A stretch of 64,000 nt of DNA from Chamaecrista fasciculata (Eukaryota > Streptophyta > Magnoliopsida > Fabales > Fabaceae). The notes beneath the pieces are model-generated. The model searched no databases. It was not told where the DNA came from and saw nothing but the letters and a program-made list of their open reading frames with translations. Positions 1 through 11,568 of the stretch are shown piece after piece (within the stretch, counting starts at the first letter, position 1; each line of letters opens with the position of its first letter). The translations under genes and the position numbers were made by a program. The DNA lies in contig QANZ01042480.1 of the NCBI GenBank assembly GCA_003254925.1, forward strand, positions 201,393-265,392. The letters run 5' to 3'.

Positions 1-1403
1 TGAAAATAAAGATTAACACCCGCCTTGGGTGTTGAAAAAGAAATTAATTAATTGGAGTTGGAGTGGAGACTTGAGAGTTTGAGACAATTGGGATTTGAGA
101 GTGAAGGTAGATAATTTTCAATCTGGTCCTTAAGAAATCATTAATATCAATTTAGTCCATTGCAGATAAAATTCCTTTCCATGTAATTATTATTTAATTT
201 CAATTTCTTCTAATGTTAATAACTAAATTAACAAAATATTACTCTCGCATTTAAATTTCCATGTAAATAAAAAAAATTAAGCTAATATTATCTTAAGGTC
301 AAAAATCTATAATATTTTTTTCATTCCATTTTAGTCCTTAATGTTTCTTAAAAAGTGAGGGGAAAAAACTCAAAAAGTGAGGAATTGAAGCCTTGAAGGC
401 AAACCCAAGAAAAGTGTCTCCTCGTGCAAGTGCAGGCCTCCTTTAGTGCCGTGTCCCACTTTTTGTTGTTGCCAATATATTTTCTCAATTTCTCTCCCTT
501 TTCTCCCTTATCATGTCAAACTTTAATTTCTATTTTTACAATTTTCTTTTTCAAAGAAAGATTTGTTTTTTTTTAAAGAATTTTCACTATTTTAAAAAAA
601 ATTTAACCACAAATTTATCTTCAATTTATGATTAAAAAGAAAGATTTTTGTTTTTCTTTTTACTATATCTCACTTATTATGACACATATTAAAGATAAAT
701 GATTTATTTCAATTGTCCAAATTAAAAATAACGGTATAAACCAGAAAAAGAAAGAAAGACAAATTTTGTCGAATTTTTTTTTGTATTTATAATCTGAACA
801 GTTGAAATGAATCACTTCTCTCTCATATGTGTCTTTATAAGTAAGTTGACAAAAAAAAAGAAAAATTTTCATTCTTAATCATAAATTTAAGATAAATTTA
901 TGATTGATTTTTTTCGAAAAATAAAAAAAATCTCTTTTTACCAACTCGCTTATAAGTTATAATGATTTATATGAGGGAGGAGTATCAATCTCAATTGTCC
1001 AAATAAATATAATAACAAATAAAAATCAAACGAAATCATATTTTGATGATCAAAACATAACATAAAATAAAAAGTAATAGTTTGAAAACTACGATGAAAC
1101 TTTTCCCATAATTTGAGAACTAATATGAATATATTTGACCTTGAGAAAATTAATACAAGTATATACACTTTCTCTAGCTATCTCTGTGGAGTGTGGTCGT
1201 CCCCCAGTTGGATGTTTCACTTAAGTCTTACTTCACATTCTGATTCTGTACTCTTGTTTCCAGTCTCACTTAATTGCCAATATTGTCTATTAAACTCTGA
1301 GATTTAGATTTAATTCATATCAAGTGACTTATCACGTAAGAAAATTTTGACTGACATGCACAAAATGTGAACACTACCAAAAGTATCATGTTTGAGATTA
1401 AAT

Positions 1404-1437
<34 letters not shown>

Positions 1438-1990
1438 AAGAGAGCCTTATATAGCATATATATAGAGATTGATTAATTGGTCATCAAAGGGATGCTTCCA
1501 TGCAAATCAATTAACCTAATATTTGATTCAAGAAGATCCATCCTACAAGAAAACGCGTGGGTGAATATGAATTAGTTCAATTTTTAAGAAAAGCCATTAA
1601 GTTTTTATTTGTAAACATTATATAGCGCTAGCTACGTACTCATTTAAAAGAATCCAAGTGACACTAATCCATGGATATTAAGAAAAAAAAAACAGAATTA
1701 GTTGATTAAGTTAATTTGTATAATATATATATACATATAAGCCAACTATCTTATTCTCTCGTCCTTCCAAAAGCATAAACTAATATAAAAAGGAAGCATG
1801 ATCTAAAAGGGTGCTGGCTAAAAACAATGATTATGCTAGAAAGAAAGGGTGCAATTAAAAGGAGTTTGTTTGGGATGTGTTTCATGTTAGTTAATTTATT
1901 TAATTTATTATTGTGTGTGTTTGTGTGTAGAGAGAATATTTTCAGGTGCATGCGCAAAATTAAAGAAGAGAGCTTGATATTTTTTTTATG
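1..1990. other. AT-rich intergenic flank, no gene seen
   Basis: No coding region is supported here. The short open frames are low-complexity Phe/Leu/Lys-rich translations of AT-rich DNA. A TA/TG microsatellite lies near 1406-1437. The stretch probably includes distal upstream sequence of the MIR171 locus. Confidence 0.6.
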
Positions 1991-2093
1991 AGTACATTGT
2001 AAGCATGAAAAACCCTAAAAAGTGAGTGTTGCTCCCCTTAGACATCATTCCACTCACATTCTTCTCCTTCTCATCCCGAGACCTAATCTCCCT

Positions 2094-2110
2094 TATAAAC
2101 TATATATATA
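2094..2110 (+). promoter_or_regulatory. candidate TATA box for the MIR171 primary transcript
   Basis: A TATAAACTATATATA run follows a pyrimidine-rich stretch and lies about 1.1 kb upstream of the miR171 hairpin on the same strand. TA, TATC and CTT microsatellites follow it. The assignment rests only on motif and position, and the region has many other TATA-like runs, so the real start site may differ. Confidence 0.25.
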
Positions 2111-3236
2111 TCTTCCCCTCTCTTCCTTCCTTAGATATATATATATCTCCAACTCTATTAGATATATATATATATATATATATCCTCCTCTTCTTGATCT
2201 TCCTCTCTTGTTAATTCAATTCCTCCATAATAAACCCATCTAGTTTCTATACTACTTCAACTTCTACAACATATATTGGCCTCTTTCTACTTCTTCTTCT
2301 TCTTCTTCTTCTTCAATTCTTATATTATTTTTATTTGTCTATTCATTCATTACTCTAGTTAATTAGCCATATATATGCATATACTAAACTCTAGTTGAAT
2401 TCTTCGATTCAAGCAGAAAGAGTCCACCATTTGATCGTAACGAGAGTTATCCAATATTGTCCAAGCTAGCTAGTTATGACTATATATGAATGTATTAATT
2501 TTTCGTATTATTATTCTTTCAGTCTTTTGTCCATTTCTTAATTAGTGTTTTTCTTTCGTTTTTTTTTTTTCAATTCTCTCAGTGGATTATTGCTTATTAA
2601 TTAGTTTGTGGAGTGGGGATTCCACTTGGGTTTTGCTTGGAATATATAAATCCTTTATATGATCAGTGTGCTTTCCGACTTTAATTGTTTTTTCAACTTT
2701 AAACTTTGATATATACATATCTAGTTGCATCATGCATAAGCACTGAAAGTGACTCGTTAATAAGCACTTATGCAAATTATATACGTAATAGTGAGAGTGT
2801 GAGACCACCATCTAACCTCTTTATCCAACTCCACTTCCACATATAATTCGGATTTCATATTCCTGCTTTTACTTGAGAAATGGACGCACCAAAAATATTA
2901 TTATCATTATTAGGTGCACAATGGGTCCATATATAGAGGGTATAGATAGCATTATATATTTATTTTTGAAAACCCACTTTCTTTATCTTTCTTTTTCTTT
3001 TTTCATTCATAGCTTTTTGCTAGGTATATATGTTTAGAGATATATATATTGATAGCATGCAAATTAAGTCCAGAAAATCCCACTTGAAGTTTTGATTTCT
3101 TCAACCATTGAATGATTGAATTTGAACATCGATCGATCATAAAGTCTTGCTCTTATCTAGCATTATATTTTTTATGGATGTTGAGAGTGATGGAATATAT
3201 ATATAATGATGATGTTTGGGAATTGGGAAGCAGAGA

Positions 3237-3333
3237 TTGAAAGCGATGTTGGTGAGGTTCAATCCGAAGACGGATTTTACATACACGCAGTAAAATACGA
3301 TCTCAGATTGAGCCGCGCCAATATCACTTTTTA
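3237..3333 (+). ncRNA. MIR171: MIR171 precursor hairpin
   Basis: The 3' arm (mature strand about 3305-3325) contains TTGAGCCGCGCCAATATC, the conserved core of plant miR171. The 5' arm (about 3244-3264) contains GATGTTGGTGAGGTTCAATC. It pairs with the 3' arm with G:U wobbles and one A.G mismatch over 20 positions, as expected for a miRNA/miRNA* duplex. The stem continues into the loop (ATTTTAC opposite GTAAAAT) and below the duplex (TTGAAAG opposite CTTTTTA). The mature strand begins with A rather than U at the position I infer; a one- to three-base shift is possible. Known targets of this family are HAM/SCL6-type GRAS transcription factors, which act in meristem maintenance and shoot branching. 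Confidence 0.93.
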
Positions 3334-3743
3334 TTAATTAATTAATTAATTGCCTACCTTCTTAATTTTCCCTTCATCAAATTTTGCTTTAATTTAATTT
3401 CCTACTTCATCCACCATACCATCACCACTAATTTATAATCTTCATCATTTCATATCAAACTATATATGCATACATATCCCTCTTCATCTTCAAATTTCAA
3501 GCTCAATTGCAATTACAATTATATTGTATATAGCTAGCTAGGTCTCATTTATATATATGATATTTCATGATCACATTTTCTTTCTTATGGTATATATGCA
3601 TGATAGGTTAAATATTTCCGATCTTCTCTTCTCCTTTTCCTTACAGTTCAAATCTTGAAATGGTGTTTCACTTCCAGAATTGGTTCAATTTCCAGATAAT
3701 AAGGACGATGGAAAAGGTATGCAACCAAACAAAAACATTATTT

Positions 3744-3952
3744 TTTTTTTTGTAATAAAAAAGTTTAGGTGAGTTGGACATCGGGACTTCGGGAGCTCAC
3801 TAAGACCAGGACAGGCCTCCAGACTCTATGAACGCTTAGAGAGGTACTTACGAATCGTCTACCAACAAGGCTCTTACATCAGCGTGCGAATCCAACTCAC
3901 AACCTTGTGGGTATGAGCCGACTCCTTATCAATTGGGTCAACCTTTGTTAGC
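3744..3952 (-). mobile_element. tRNA-derived SINE, full-length copy
   Basis: Read on the minus strand, this copy begins with a tRNA-like head: box A-like TGACCCAATTGATAAGG and a degenerate box B, GAGTTGGATTCGC. It ends with AACTCACCTAAACTTTTT and an A-rich tail (plus-strand poly-T). It is flanked by a 10-bp direct repeat, AACATTATTT, at 3734-3743 and 3953-3962, as expected for target-primed insertion. A related copy lies at about 48929-49134, and a 5'-truncated one at 51219-51286. Confidence 0.8.
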
Positions 3953-4034
3953 AACATTATTTCAAATCTGTTAATTAAACTAGAAAGTAATTTTTTTTGG
4001 TTTTTTTTTCTTGGCCAGAGGTTTTATTGAGTAT

Positions 4035-4382
4035 CTAGGAAGCATGGACACTGACACGGACACGGGACACGACACGGACACGGACACAGCGACACGCTAA
4101 ACTCTCAAAATTACGCGACACGACACGCCATATATTTATATATATATAAATAATTAAATATTCATAATTTTTAATGAAAAATTTAAAAATTACAAGTTTT
4201 ATTCATAATATATGTCATATGTATTATTATTTTCTCTTATATGTCATGTTAAAGTCACAAAAAATTGATTTATATTTTAAAATTTATGAATATGTGTCGT
4301 GTCGGTGTCGTATGGGTGTCGGACACTGACACGTGTCTGACACGGCGACACGCCCTCAAAATGAAGTGTCCATGCTTCTTAG
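4035..4382. mobile_element. non-autonomous TIR element (MITE) of about 350 bp
   Basis: The ends are inverted repeats: CTAGGAAGCATGGACACT at the left and the complement of CTAAGAAGCATGGACACT at the right. Inside each end lie further GACACGG/CCGTGTC-type repeats. An identical TTGAGTAT (8 bp, extending to TTGAGTATCTA) flanks both sides, at 4027 and 4383. The duplication length suggests a hAT- or Mutator-type transposase acting in trans. There is no coding capacity. Confidence 0.75.
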
Positions 4383-4393
4383 TTGAGTATCTA

Positions 4394-5438
4394 TGATTAT
4401 TGATTTAATTTCTTGTCTGTTTTAGTAAATATAATGTTTTGTAAATTTCTACTGTATATAATAATCCAGTAGAGTCCAAATTTATTGCATATGATCTGAT
4501 CACTAATTATAAGTCACTCCTTATACTATGTATAATATTGGAAGTGAACCCTTTGCATTTTCACTTTTGCATTTATTCCTCTAAAATATATAAAAAAAAA
4601 TACAGAGAATATTATCCATCCATATAATATTCTCCCACAGATCATGATTGTTTTCTTTCATGTCAAGAAGGATGAATAATGCTAATTATGTGCTGACCCA
4701 AAACCCCAATGGCTAATCGGCCCATATAGACGAATCCAATATGGAGGTTCAGTAGCCGAAAATAAAAATTACACAACCAATGCAACAAGCTAAACCCAAA
4801 AATTAGGAAAGATCTTACCTAAAAGACCCAACAAACTAAGCCACAACTAAGGTATTTCTCAAATCACAATCATCAATATTATTCTCTTTTTTTTTTTGTC
4901 TAAATTGTTAAATTATTCGTCCGCGAAAACATAATCAAACTCTTAAATCTTGTTGAAATCTCATAACTTTTATAATTAACCCAAAAATACATATTTAGAG
5001 TGTTGGAAATCATCTTCATCTTGATCTTGATTTATCTCTCTTTTCTTATCTTTTAATGACTCACAAGTTTCTTTAATGATGAAAGATTCAGAGTGATTGT
5101 TCTTTGACTTAATTCTCATAATGTGCTACTACGTCTTTATGGGTAGAGAGAGGACCAATTTTGAATAGGTTTTACACTTTAATCTAGTACGCCCATCAAG
5201 TATCCAAATGTACTACTGAGATCTATACAGCTATTAAAATATCTTGCAAACTTTAAACATAATTATAATGATCTTTAATCATTTAATATTAAAGATAAAT
5301 GCTAATATTATTATTTATCTATTTATTATGCTATATTCTAACATAAACAATAACTAATCCTTTCTTCACAAACTTTTTTTTTAGCAATTTCTTCATAAAC
5401 TTTCACTTAAAAATAATCAGTTAACTATATAATAGTTT
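4394..5438. other. intergenic, no feature recognised
   Basis: AT-rich sequence without a supported gene, RNA or clear repeat border. Confidence 0.5.
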
Positions 5439-5772
5439 GGCCAAAGTGCACTTTTAGTCTTATAACTTTTGCTAAAGTCTCAATTTGGTCCCATAACTTT
5501 TTTTGTTGCACTTTTGGTCTCATATCTTTTACTAAAATTGCAGATTTGGTCTCGTATTACATTTTTGGTCCCATATCTTGGGGTCATGTTGCAGAATTGG
5601 TCCTATATCTGTTGATCAAGTTGTAGAATTGGTCTCATATCTTTGGGTCAAGTATGAAATTGGTCTCATATATCTTCGCTTCAGATGGGATTGTTGGTGA
5701 AACTTTTTGCAAAGATATGAGACCAATTCTGCAACTTGATCAAAAGTGATACGGGACCAAAAATGCACTTTA
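5439..5772. repeat. inverted-repeat element with GGTCTCATATCTTT-type internal repeats
   Basis: The left end GGCCAAAGTGCACTTTTAG is an imperfect inverted copy of the right end, whose complement reads AAAGTGCATTTTTGGTCC. The interior has several short tandem variants of 'TTGGTCTCATATCTTT'. The family is related in structure to the element at 13598-14210. No clear target duplication was found. Confidence 0.5.
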
Positions 5773-6566
5773 ATTTAATAATTTTTATATCAAAAGATAA
5801 GATTTAAACATTTATCACTTAGTTAATAACTATTAAGCTACACTCATGTGTTTATCTTTAATATTACTTTAAAGAAAAGTTTTAACTTTTAATGACAAAA
5901 TAAATGCAGGGAATGGATTAATGAAAATTCCAAATAATCTTCCCAAAAAATATGGACATTTCCTCAACAATATAATTCAACAATTTGAATTTCAATATCA
6001 CATCCAATCGTACTAAAAGAACTAACTGATTGGCTATTGCTCTACCGTAGGCCTACAAGAAGGAACAAGCTGTGGGTAACGTCGCTTAGAAATAATTAAG
6101 TTTTTTCTTAACTTATCATTTTATAATAATATTCAACACTTTTAGATCAGGAATAATAAATAAAATTGAAATAAGATAAAATCATATATTAAAATGACTT
6201 ATGGCATTGTCGAAAAGGATCGAAACCGCGTTTGTAGGCCAACAATTTTTTTAGATAGGTCGAACTATATATAGGAAGAAAAGGAAAATTGAAGACCGAG
6301 TTGTATACTAGTCAATGATCACTAAAAATAGATAGGTGCAAATTCTGATATTATCACTAATAATGATTTGTGTTGCTTTTTTGTTGACTGATAAACGATA
6401 TTACATGTAATGAGTGATAAATTATAGGTCAAATTACATTTTTGATCATTTATCTTTTCTATTACAAAATTAGTCACACATGTTTTCATAAATTTTAATT
6501 TTCTGAGATCTCAATGATTAAATGTGATTATATATATTTATCTTATTTTAAATTAAAATAAGATGA
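5773..6566. other. intergenic, no feature recognised
   Basis: AT-rich, with no supported gene. It ends at the GTCTCAAA target duplication of the hAT element. Confidence 0.5.
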
Positions 6567-6574
6567 GTCTCAAA

Positions 6575-9500
6575 CAGTGTTGTCATAACTGAATCGGACA
6601 AAGACTCGGACAAGTGTTCGGTTCACGGTCTGATTGGTTAAACCGGTCGAACCGTTCGGTCGGACCGGATGACGCAATAAATAATTATTTTAAATATATT
6701 AAATATAAACCCTCTCAAGTTTCAACTTTCAAGTTCAATACACATAATTTTAAAGTTCAAAAGTACAAATTCATAGTTCAAAATCTAAAAGCAAACAACA
6801 TTACATGACTTCTCAAATTTCAATTTTCAAGACTTGTTAAACTCAGGAGGATCTTGATCAAACCAAGCATGAAGTTCTTGATAATCGTCACTTTCACTAT
6901 AACTTGTCGAATGTTCATGAGGAAATGAGTCCAAATTGTTCTCTCTTTGACTTGATTGTGCATTATTATTCTCATGGACATTATCTTCATCACCACAACA
7001 AACAAAATAAACCATAAAGAAACATTATAAGATTATATACAAACAAAACCAACATGAACATATATTATGTAAAACATTATCTTACCTTCCTCAATTGGAA
7101 TTTTCGGCAGTGCTTCTTGAGAATAGATCATATCTTCTGACTCATCATAAACAAGGAATGGAGTAGTATCTTCATCTGTGATCCAAAATTCAATATTTTC
7201 TATACTTGAATAATCAATTGGATCCAAGTTGCTCCTTTTGTTAGCAGCATTGAAAGTCAAAATAATCAATGAGAATTAAATATTAAATCAACACAAAGTC
7301 ATAATTTAATTATTATGACAACAAACAAAATTTACTACTTGAATAAGACATACCAATTTTTCAATCTCAAATTATAATGAATATAAACAAGATCATTCAA
7401 TCTTTGATGCTCCAATTTTATTCCTTTTCTTGGTATGGATTCTTTCAAATACACTCTAGTTTCTTTCACAGCCAGATGAAGATGCAGTTTGACTCAAAAG
7501 ACGAATAGCTATCTTTTGAACATTTGGAGAAATATAACCAAAGGTTTTCCACCAATCATCTGTTATTATGAATCAAAATCAAATACTATGATTTCAATCA
7601 CTAATAAGAAAACATATTAACATAAAGTATATTCAAAATGTAAAGAATATTACCTGGCTTCATTTTAGTTGAAGCTTCAATAGCTAGGTCACTTTTAAAG
7701 ACGTCTTTCATATCCCTATAAATCATACTTTCATTCACAAAGTCGGTCTTGCCAGAAGGAACTATGTTGTTCAAAATCCCAAGGAATCCATGCATAACCT
7801 CCGGCTTCTTAGAAAAGTGTTCCTGGTCATAATAAAATATTGGATTCAAAAGATATGAAGCAGCATGAATATCTTTTCGAAGTTGCTTATCCCACCGTTG
7901 CTTTATAATCTTAGTATAAGGCTTATACAAAGACTTTTTATTCCTGAAGACATTCTTGATGGTTTTTCTTGCTCTGTACATGCCATCATACACATAGCCC
8001 AATGAAGGCCTATTTTCAGCATCAACAATTCGTAAGAAGCGTACAAGAGGTGCCACAATTTGAACAACAATTCCACAGTCATTCCAAAATTTTGTTGTCT
8101 AACACAATAACAATAACATCCTTTCCCTTTGGGTCTCTAGAGTATCTAGAATCTGTAAAAGTCTTACTAGTCACCAAGGCTTGCCAGTCATGTTTATGCT
8201 CATGAATATTTTTCAATGCAATGAATATAGTTGCAAATCGTGTTGGTCCAGGACGTATGATTTCTTTCCATCCATCTCTTTTCCTTAACCAAGCTAACAG
8301 ATATCCATGATTGTAAACAAATTTTGTTATCTTTGATGCACGTGTGGCTAGGCTACTGACGAATCCCATCTTGCCAATGTCTCCTAAAATCAAGTTCAAA
8401 CAATGGGCAGCACAAGGAGACCAAAATATAGAAGGAAACTTGTCATTTAACAATCTTCCAGCAGCTTTATAATTTGCTGCATTATCAGTCACAAAGTGTA
8501 CAACATTACCTGCCCCAGCAAATTCAACCAGCTCAACAAACAAGTTACAAAGTGTTACCGCATCTTTAACAACATCAGAAGCATCAACAGATTTAACGAA
8601 AACAATTCCTCGAGGGCAATAGACAAGAAAATTGATTAATTGCCTATTATTTCTATCTTGCCAACCATCAGCCATGATAGTACAACCAGTTTCAGACCAA
8701 CTACCACGAATAGCATCAACCAACAAGGTAACCTTCCTTTTCATATCAAGTAAAACATTGGTTCGTAAAGCATGATAAGTTGGACCTTTATATCTAGAAC
8801 CAATGCTAGCAATAGCATCTATCATTTCCTGATAATAAACTGAATTAGCAACATTCATAGGAATGCAATTATCATATAAAAACCTGCCAATGGCCAAATC
8901 AACTCTTCTCACAGCTTCCTTTCCTACCATTGAAAATCTAATTGATGGTTGAGCTCCAACGGTAGTTCTTGGTGCAAAAAAAATTGCTTCCATCTTCAGT
9001 TGATTTTCTTTTGATCCCACTTTGACTAGAACTGATGCTGCAGATTGAGTAATATGTTGTACTGGAGGTTGCACTTCTGATGAGGCAACATTATCTTCTA
9101 AAACTTGCATGTCTGTCAAGTCATTTTGACCCTTATTTGTCCTCTCATCAATTTCTTTCAAATTTTGTTGCATCTTGTATCGAACATCATAAGACACTTT
9201 CTTACATGCATTTCCAAAATTTTCTCCCCTTTGGATCAATCATCTCAATGTAATAATCCCAAGCAGGATCTGCTCTTGCCCGGACAGATTGGGTAGATGG
9301 TGTAGCTGGTGTAGATGCAATTGATTGTTGTACAGATGAAGAGGATGTAGCCATTGTAATGTAATCTGTTACAAATAATTCTCTGCCTTCTATACCATTA
9401 CAAATAACCAGGACAAATAACCAGCAAATAAACAACAAATATCAGATGAATACAGTCATATTTAATTCTCTGCCTTCTATGCCATTACATATATATATAT

Positions 9501-10308
9501 ATATATATATATATTGCCTTCAAAAGCCAAACAAGATGAATACAGTCATACACAGATACACAATACAGACATACTCAAAACTGAAATTAAATTATGTGTT
9601 ATGAAACTCAAAACTGAACAATATCAGTCAAAATGAAAAACTGAGCAAACTTTATCTAATTGAAGATGAACTTCTCAACCAAACATGAACCGTCAGATTA
9701 TTCAACACATGGGCATGAATTCAACACAACTTTAAACTTTGAAGCAAAAGAACTTGATCTCTCATGTACAGTACCCAAACCGAGAGGTAAAGTTTAAACT
9801 CACCTGTTGCTACAATACCCAGACCGAGAGACAGCAGCGGCGGCGGCGGAAGTAGCAGCGGCAGCGGCGGAAGCAGAGACGACGGCGGAAGGAGCGGCCA
9901 CGAGGTGGAGCAGGGGAGGTGAGAACTGAGAATGGAAGTAGCAGCAGCGGACAGAACCGAGGACAGCAGCGGCGGCGACGACGGAAAAGCAGCGGCGGAG
10001 GTGAGAAGTCTAAGCCCTAGGGTTCAATTTGGTCCCCAATTTCTGAACTGGAAGGAAGCGACTCAGCGAAGCCGAAAATGCGAAATGAGTTATTGAGTTT
10101 TAGGGTTTTTTTTTTTATTTTCGAAGGCAGTTGAAAAAAAAAATTTGGCTGAACCGCCGGTCCATCGGGTGAACCCGGTTTCTCGGTTTTGGGCCGGTTT
10201 TTCCTGGTCCATTCCGGTCCAACCTTGACTTTGGTTCTTTGGGTTGAACCAGACCGCCTTACACTTCGGCTCTCGGTCAGACCGGCCGGTCCGGGTTTAA
10301 CAACACTT
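6575..10308 (-). mobile_element. hAT-superfamily DNA transposon, 3.7 kb, with 8-bp target duplication
   Basis: Both borders are visible. The left end is CAGTGTTGTCATAAC and the right end is the complement of AAGTGTTGTTAAAC. GTCTCAAA is duplicated at 6567-6574 and 10309-10316, the 8-bp duplication typical of hAT. Subterminal regions are rich in ACCGG/CCGGT motifs, and the right subterminal region is GC-rich (CGGCGG repeats, about 9830-10010). The interior carries a decayed transposase gene on the minus strand. Non-autonomous relatives with the same ends lie at 32143-32931 and 51379-51971. Confidence 0.9.
6827..9354 (-). pseudogene. hAT transposase (BED/DUF659/hAT dimerisation type), disrupted
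   Basis: Reading the minus strand from the likely ATG at 9352-9354: a Ser/Thr-rich N-terminus and a BED-like start (DPAWDYY..DPKGRKFWKC) come first. A DUF659-type region follows (about 8250-9000), with TDNAANYKAAGRLL and FWSPCAAHCLNLILGDIG, which hold conserved acidic and CAAH positions of plant hAT transposases. A later segment (7650-8100) and a classic C-terminal dimerisation block (WWKTFGY..NVQKIAIRLLSQTASSS, about 7380-7560) come next, then an acidic tail in apparent separate exons (7085-7260, 6827-7015). Damage seen: the BED zinc finger is largely missing, with a frame change near 9200-9230. There is a frameshift near 8100 and a TAG inside the dimerisation block where a Trp is normal (ERN*SVFERI). 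It is probably no longer functional. Confidence 0.85.
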
Positions 10309-10346
10309 GTCTCAAAGTATATGTTACCTTTGACTCAATAAATAAA

Positions 10347-10916
10347 GGCTCCGTTTGGTATAGGAAAGGGTATGTAAAGGAAAGGGTTTTACAAGGGAAA
10401 AATTGTGAGGGAAAGGAAAAGTAGTTGAGGGAATGTAAAGTAGGTAAAGATTGAAAGTGTTTGGTATAAAAAGGTATGGGAGGGAAAGTAAAATAGATAT
10501 AGAAAAAAATGACAAAAATGCCCTTCCCACAACCACCACAAGACAGCCGCCGTCGCCACCCACCACCGCCACCCACGGCGGCCGGTGCCGCCGTCCACGG
10601 TGGTCCACGGCGGACGGCGCCGCCGTCCACGGTGGTCGGAGCCGCCGTCAATCGCCACCGCTGTCGCCGGCCACCTTAGGGGGAGAAAAATGGGATGAGA
10701 GTGAGAGGGGCAAATTAGGAATTCTACCATAATTCCCTAGGTAGACTTGGATTACATCAGAAATGTGAAGTAAAGAAAAATGACCTATGTAATGTAAAAC
10801 CCTTTACATTGTAATCCACTCTACATAGCTTAAATTACCATACCAAACACATGAAAGTCTCGAAATTCGTGTAGTTTTACAATGTAAAACTCATTTCACT
10901 CCTACCAAACGGAGCC
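10347..10916. mobile_element. MITE with GGCTCCGTTTGGTA ends and a GC-rich core
   Basis: The ends GGCTCCGTTTGGTA and TACCAAACGGAGCC are perfect inverted repeats. The interior at about 10530-10680 is strikingly GC-rich, built from GCCGCCGTCCACGGTGGTC-like units, against AT-rich surroundings. Several overlapping open frames in this core are by-products of composition. The element begins only 30 bp beyond the hAT target duplication. No firm target duplication was found; a short AAA is possible. Confidence 0.75.
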
Positions 10917-11559
10917 AAAGTAAAATCAGACCTAGAAGTTGGCCACTTTTTTTATGATTCAAACGAGTGAAATTATAATATCTCTCTCGTTTCAAATATA
11001 AATGCGATGAGTTTGAAGTTACGGATCACTCTTGATAAATCATTTTTCTACCTAGTTAGCATTGAATAAGTTCAAATTGGATCCAAAAGTGGGTTTGTGA
11101 CTAAAAAGTGAAAAATTATGGAAAAATTGGTCCATACCCAATTACCCACTTTAATGCTAGATTCAATCTCATTTGTTGACAATTTCAAATGGACTTAAAT
11201 AAAAGATTTGTGAAAAGCAACTCATACGAAGCTCTGAACTTGTTGTATTCAAATTTGACATGATTAAGATATGACCAACTTCGTTTGTTTGATCATGAAG
11301 CAAGTGACCAAATTTTGATGTCTAATTTGACTTTGTTTGTTGATGGTCTCAATTGCATGAAGAAAAGTCTCATCAAAAGTAAAAAGTAACATGTAATTCT
11401 AGATTCATTACATTCAAATTTGAAATGAGATAGAGTTGTTGAAACCAAAAAATAAAATTTATAAAAATACATATGAACAATTTTTTAATAGAAAAAAATC
11501 AATGAAGAACTTAATTGCAAATCATCCTAAACATATAAGATCAAAAGTGCAATTTAACT
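10917..11559. other. intergenic, diffuse repeat-like sequence
   Basis: The phrasing (for example TTCAAATTTGACATGA and similar) resembles stretches near 33800-34050 and 39830-40200, suggesting a decayed dispersed repeat. Borders cannot be drawn and there is no gene. Confidence 0.35.
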
Positions 11560-11568
11560 TAAATTATA

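Noticed and set aside
2022..2243. Plus-strand open frames of 62-73 residues near the MIR171 locus
   Set aside because: They are translations of TA and TATC microsatellites; coding is not supported.
10277..10732. Several overlapping open frames on both strands, Gly/Arg/Pro-rich
   Set aside because: They follow from the GC-rich minisatellite core of a MITE and extend across the hAT border.
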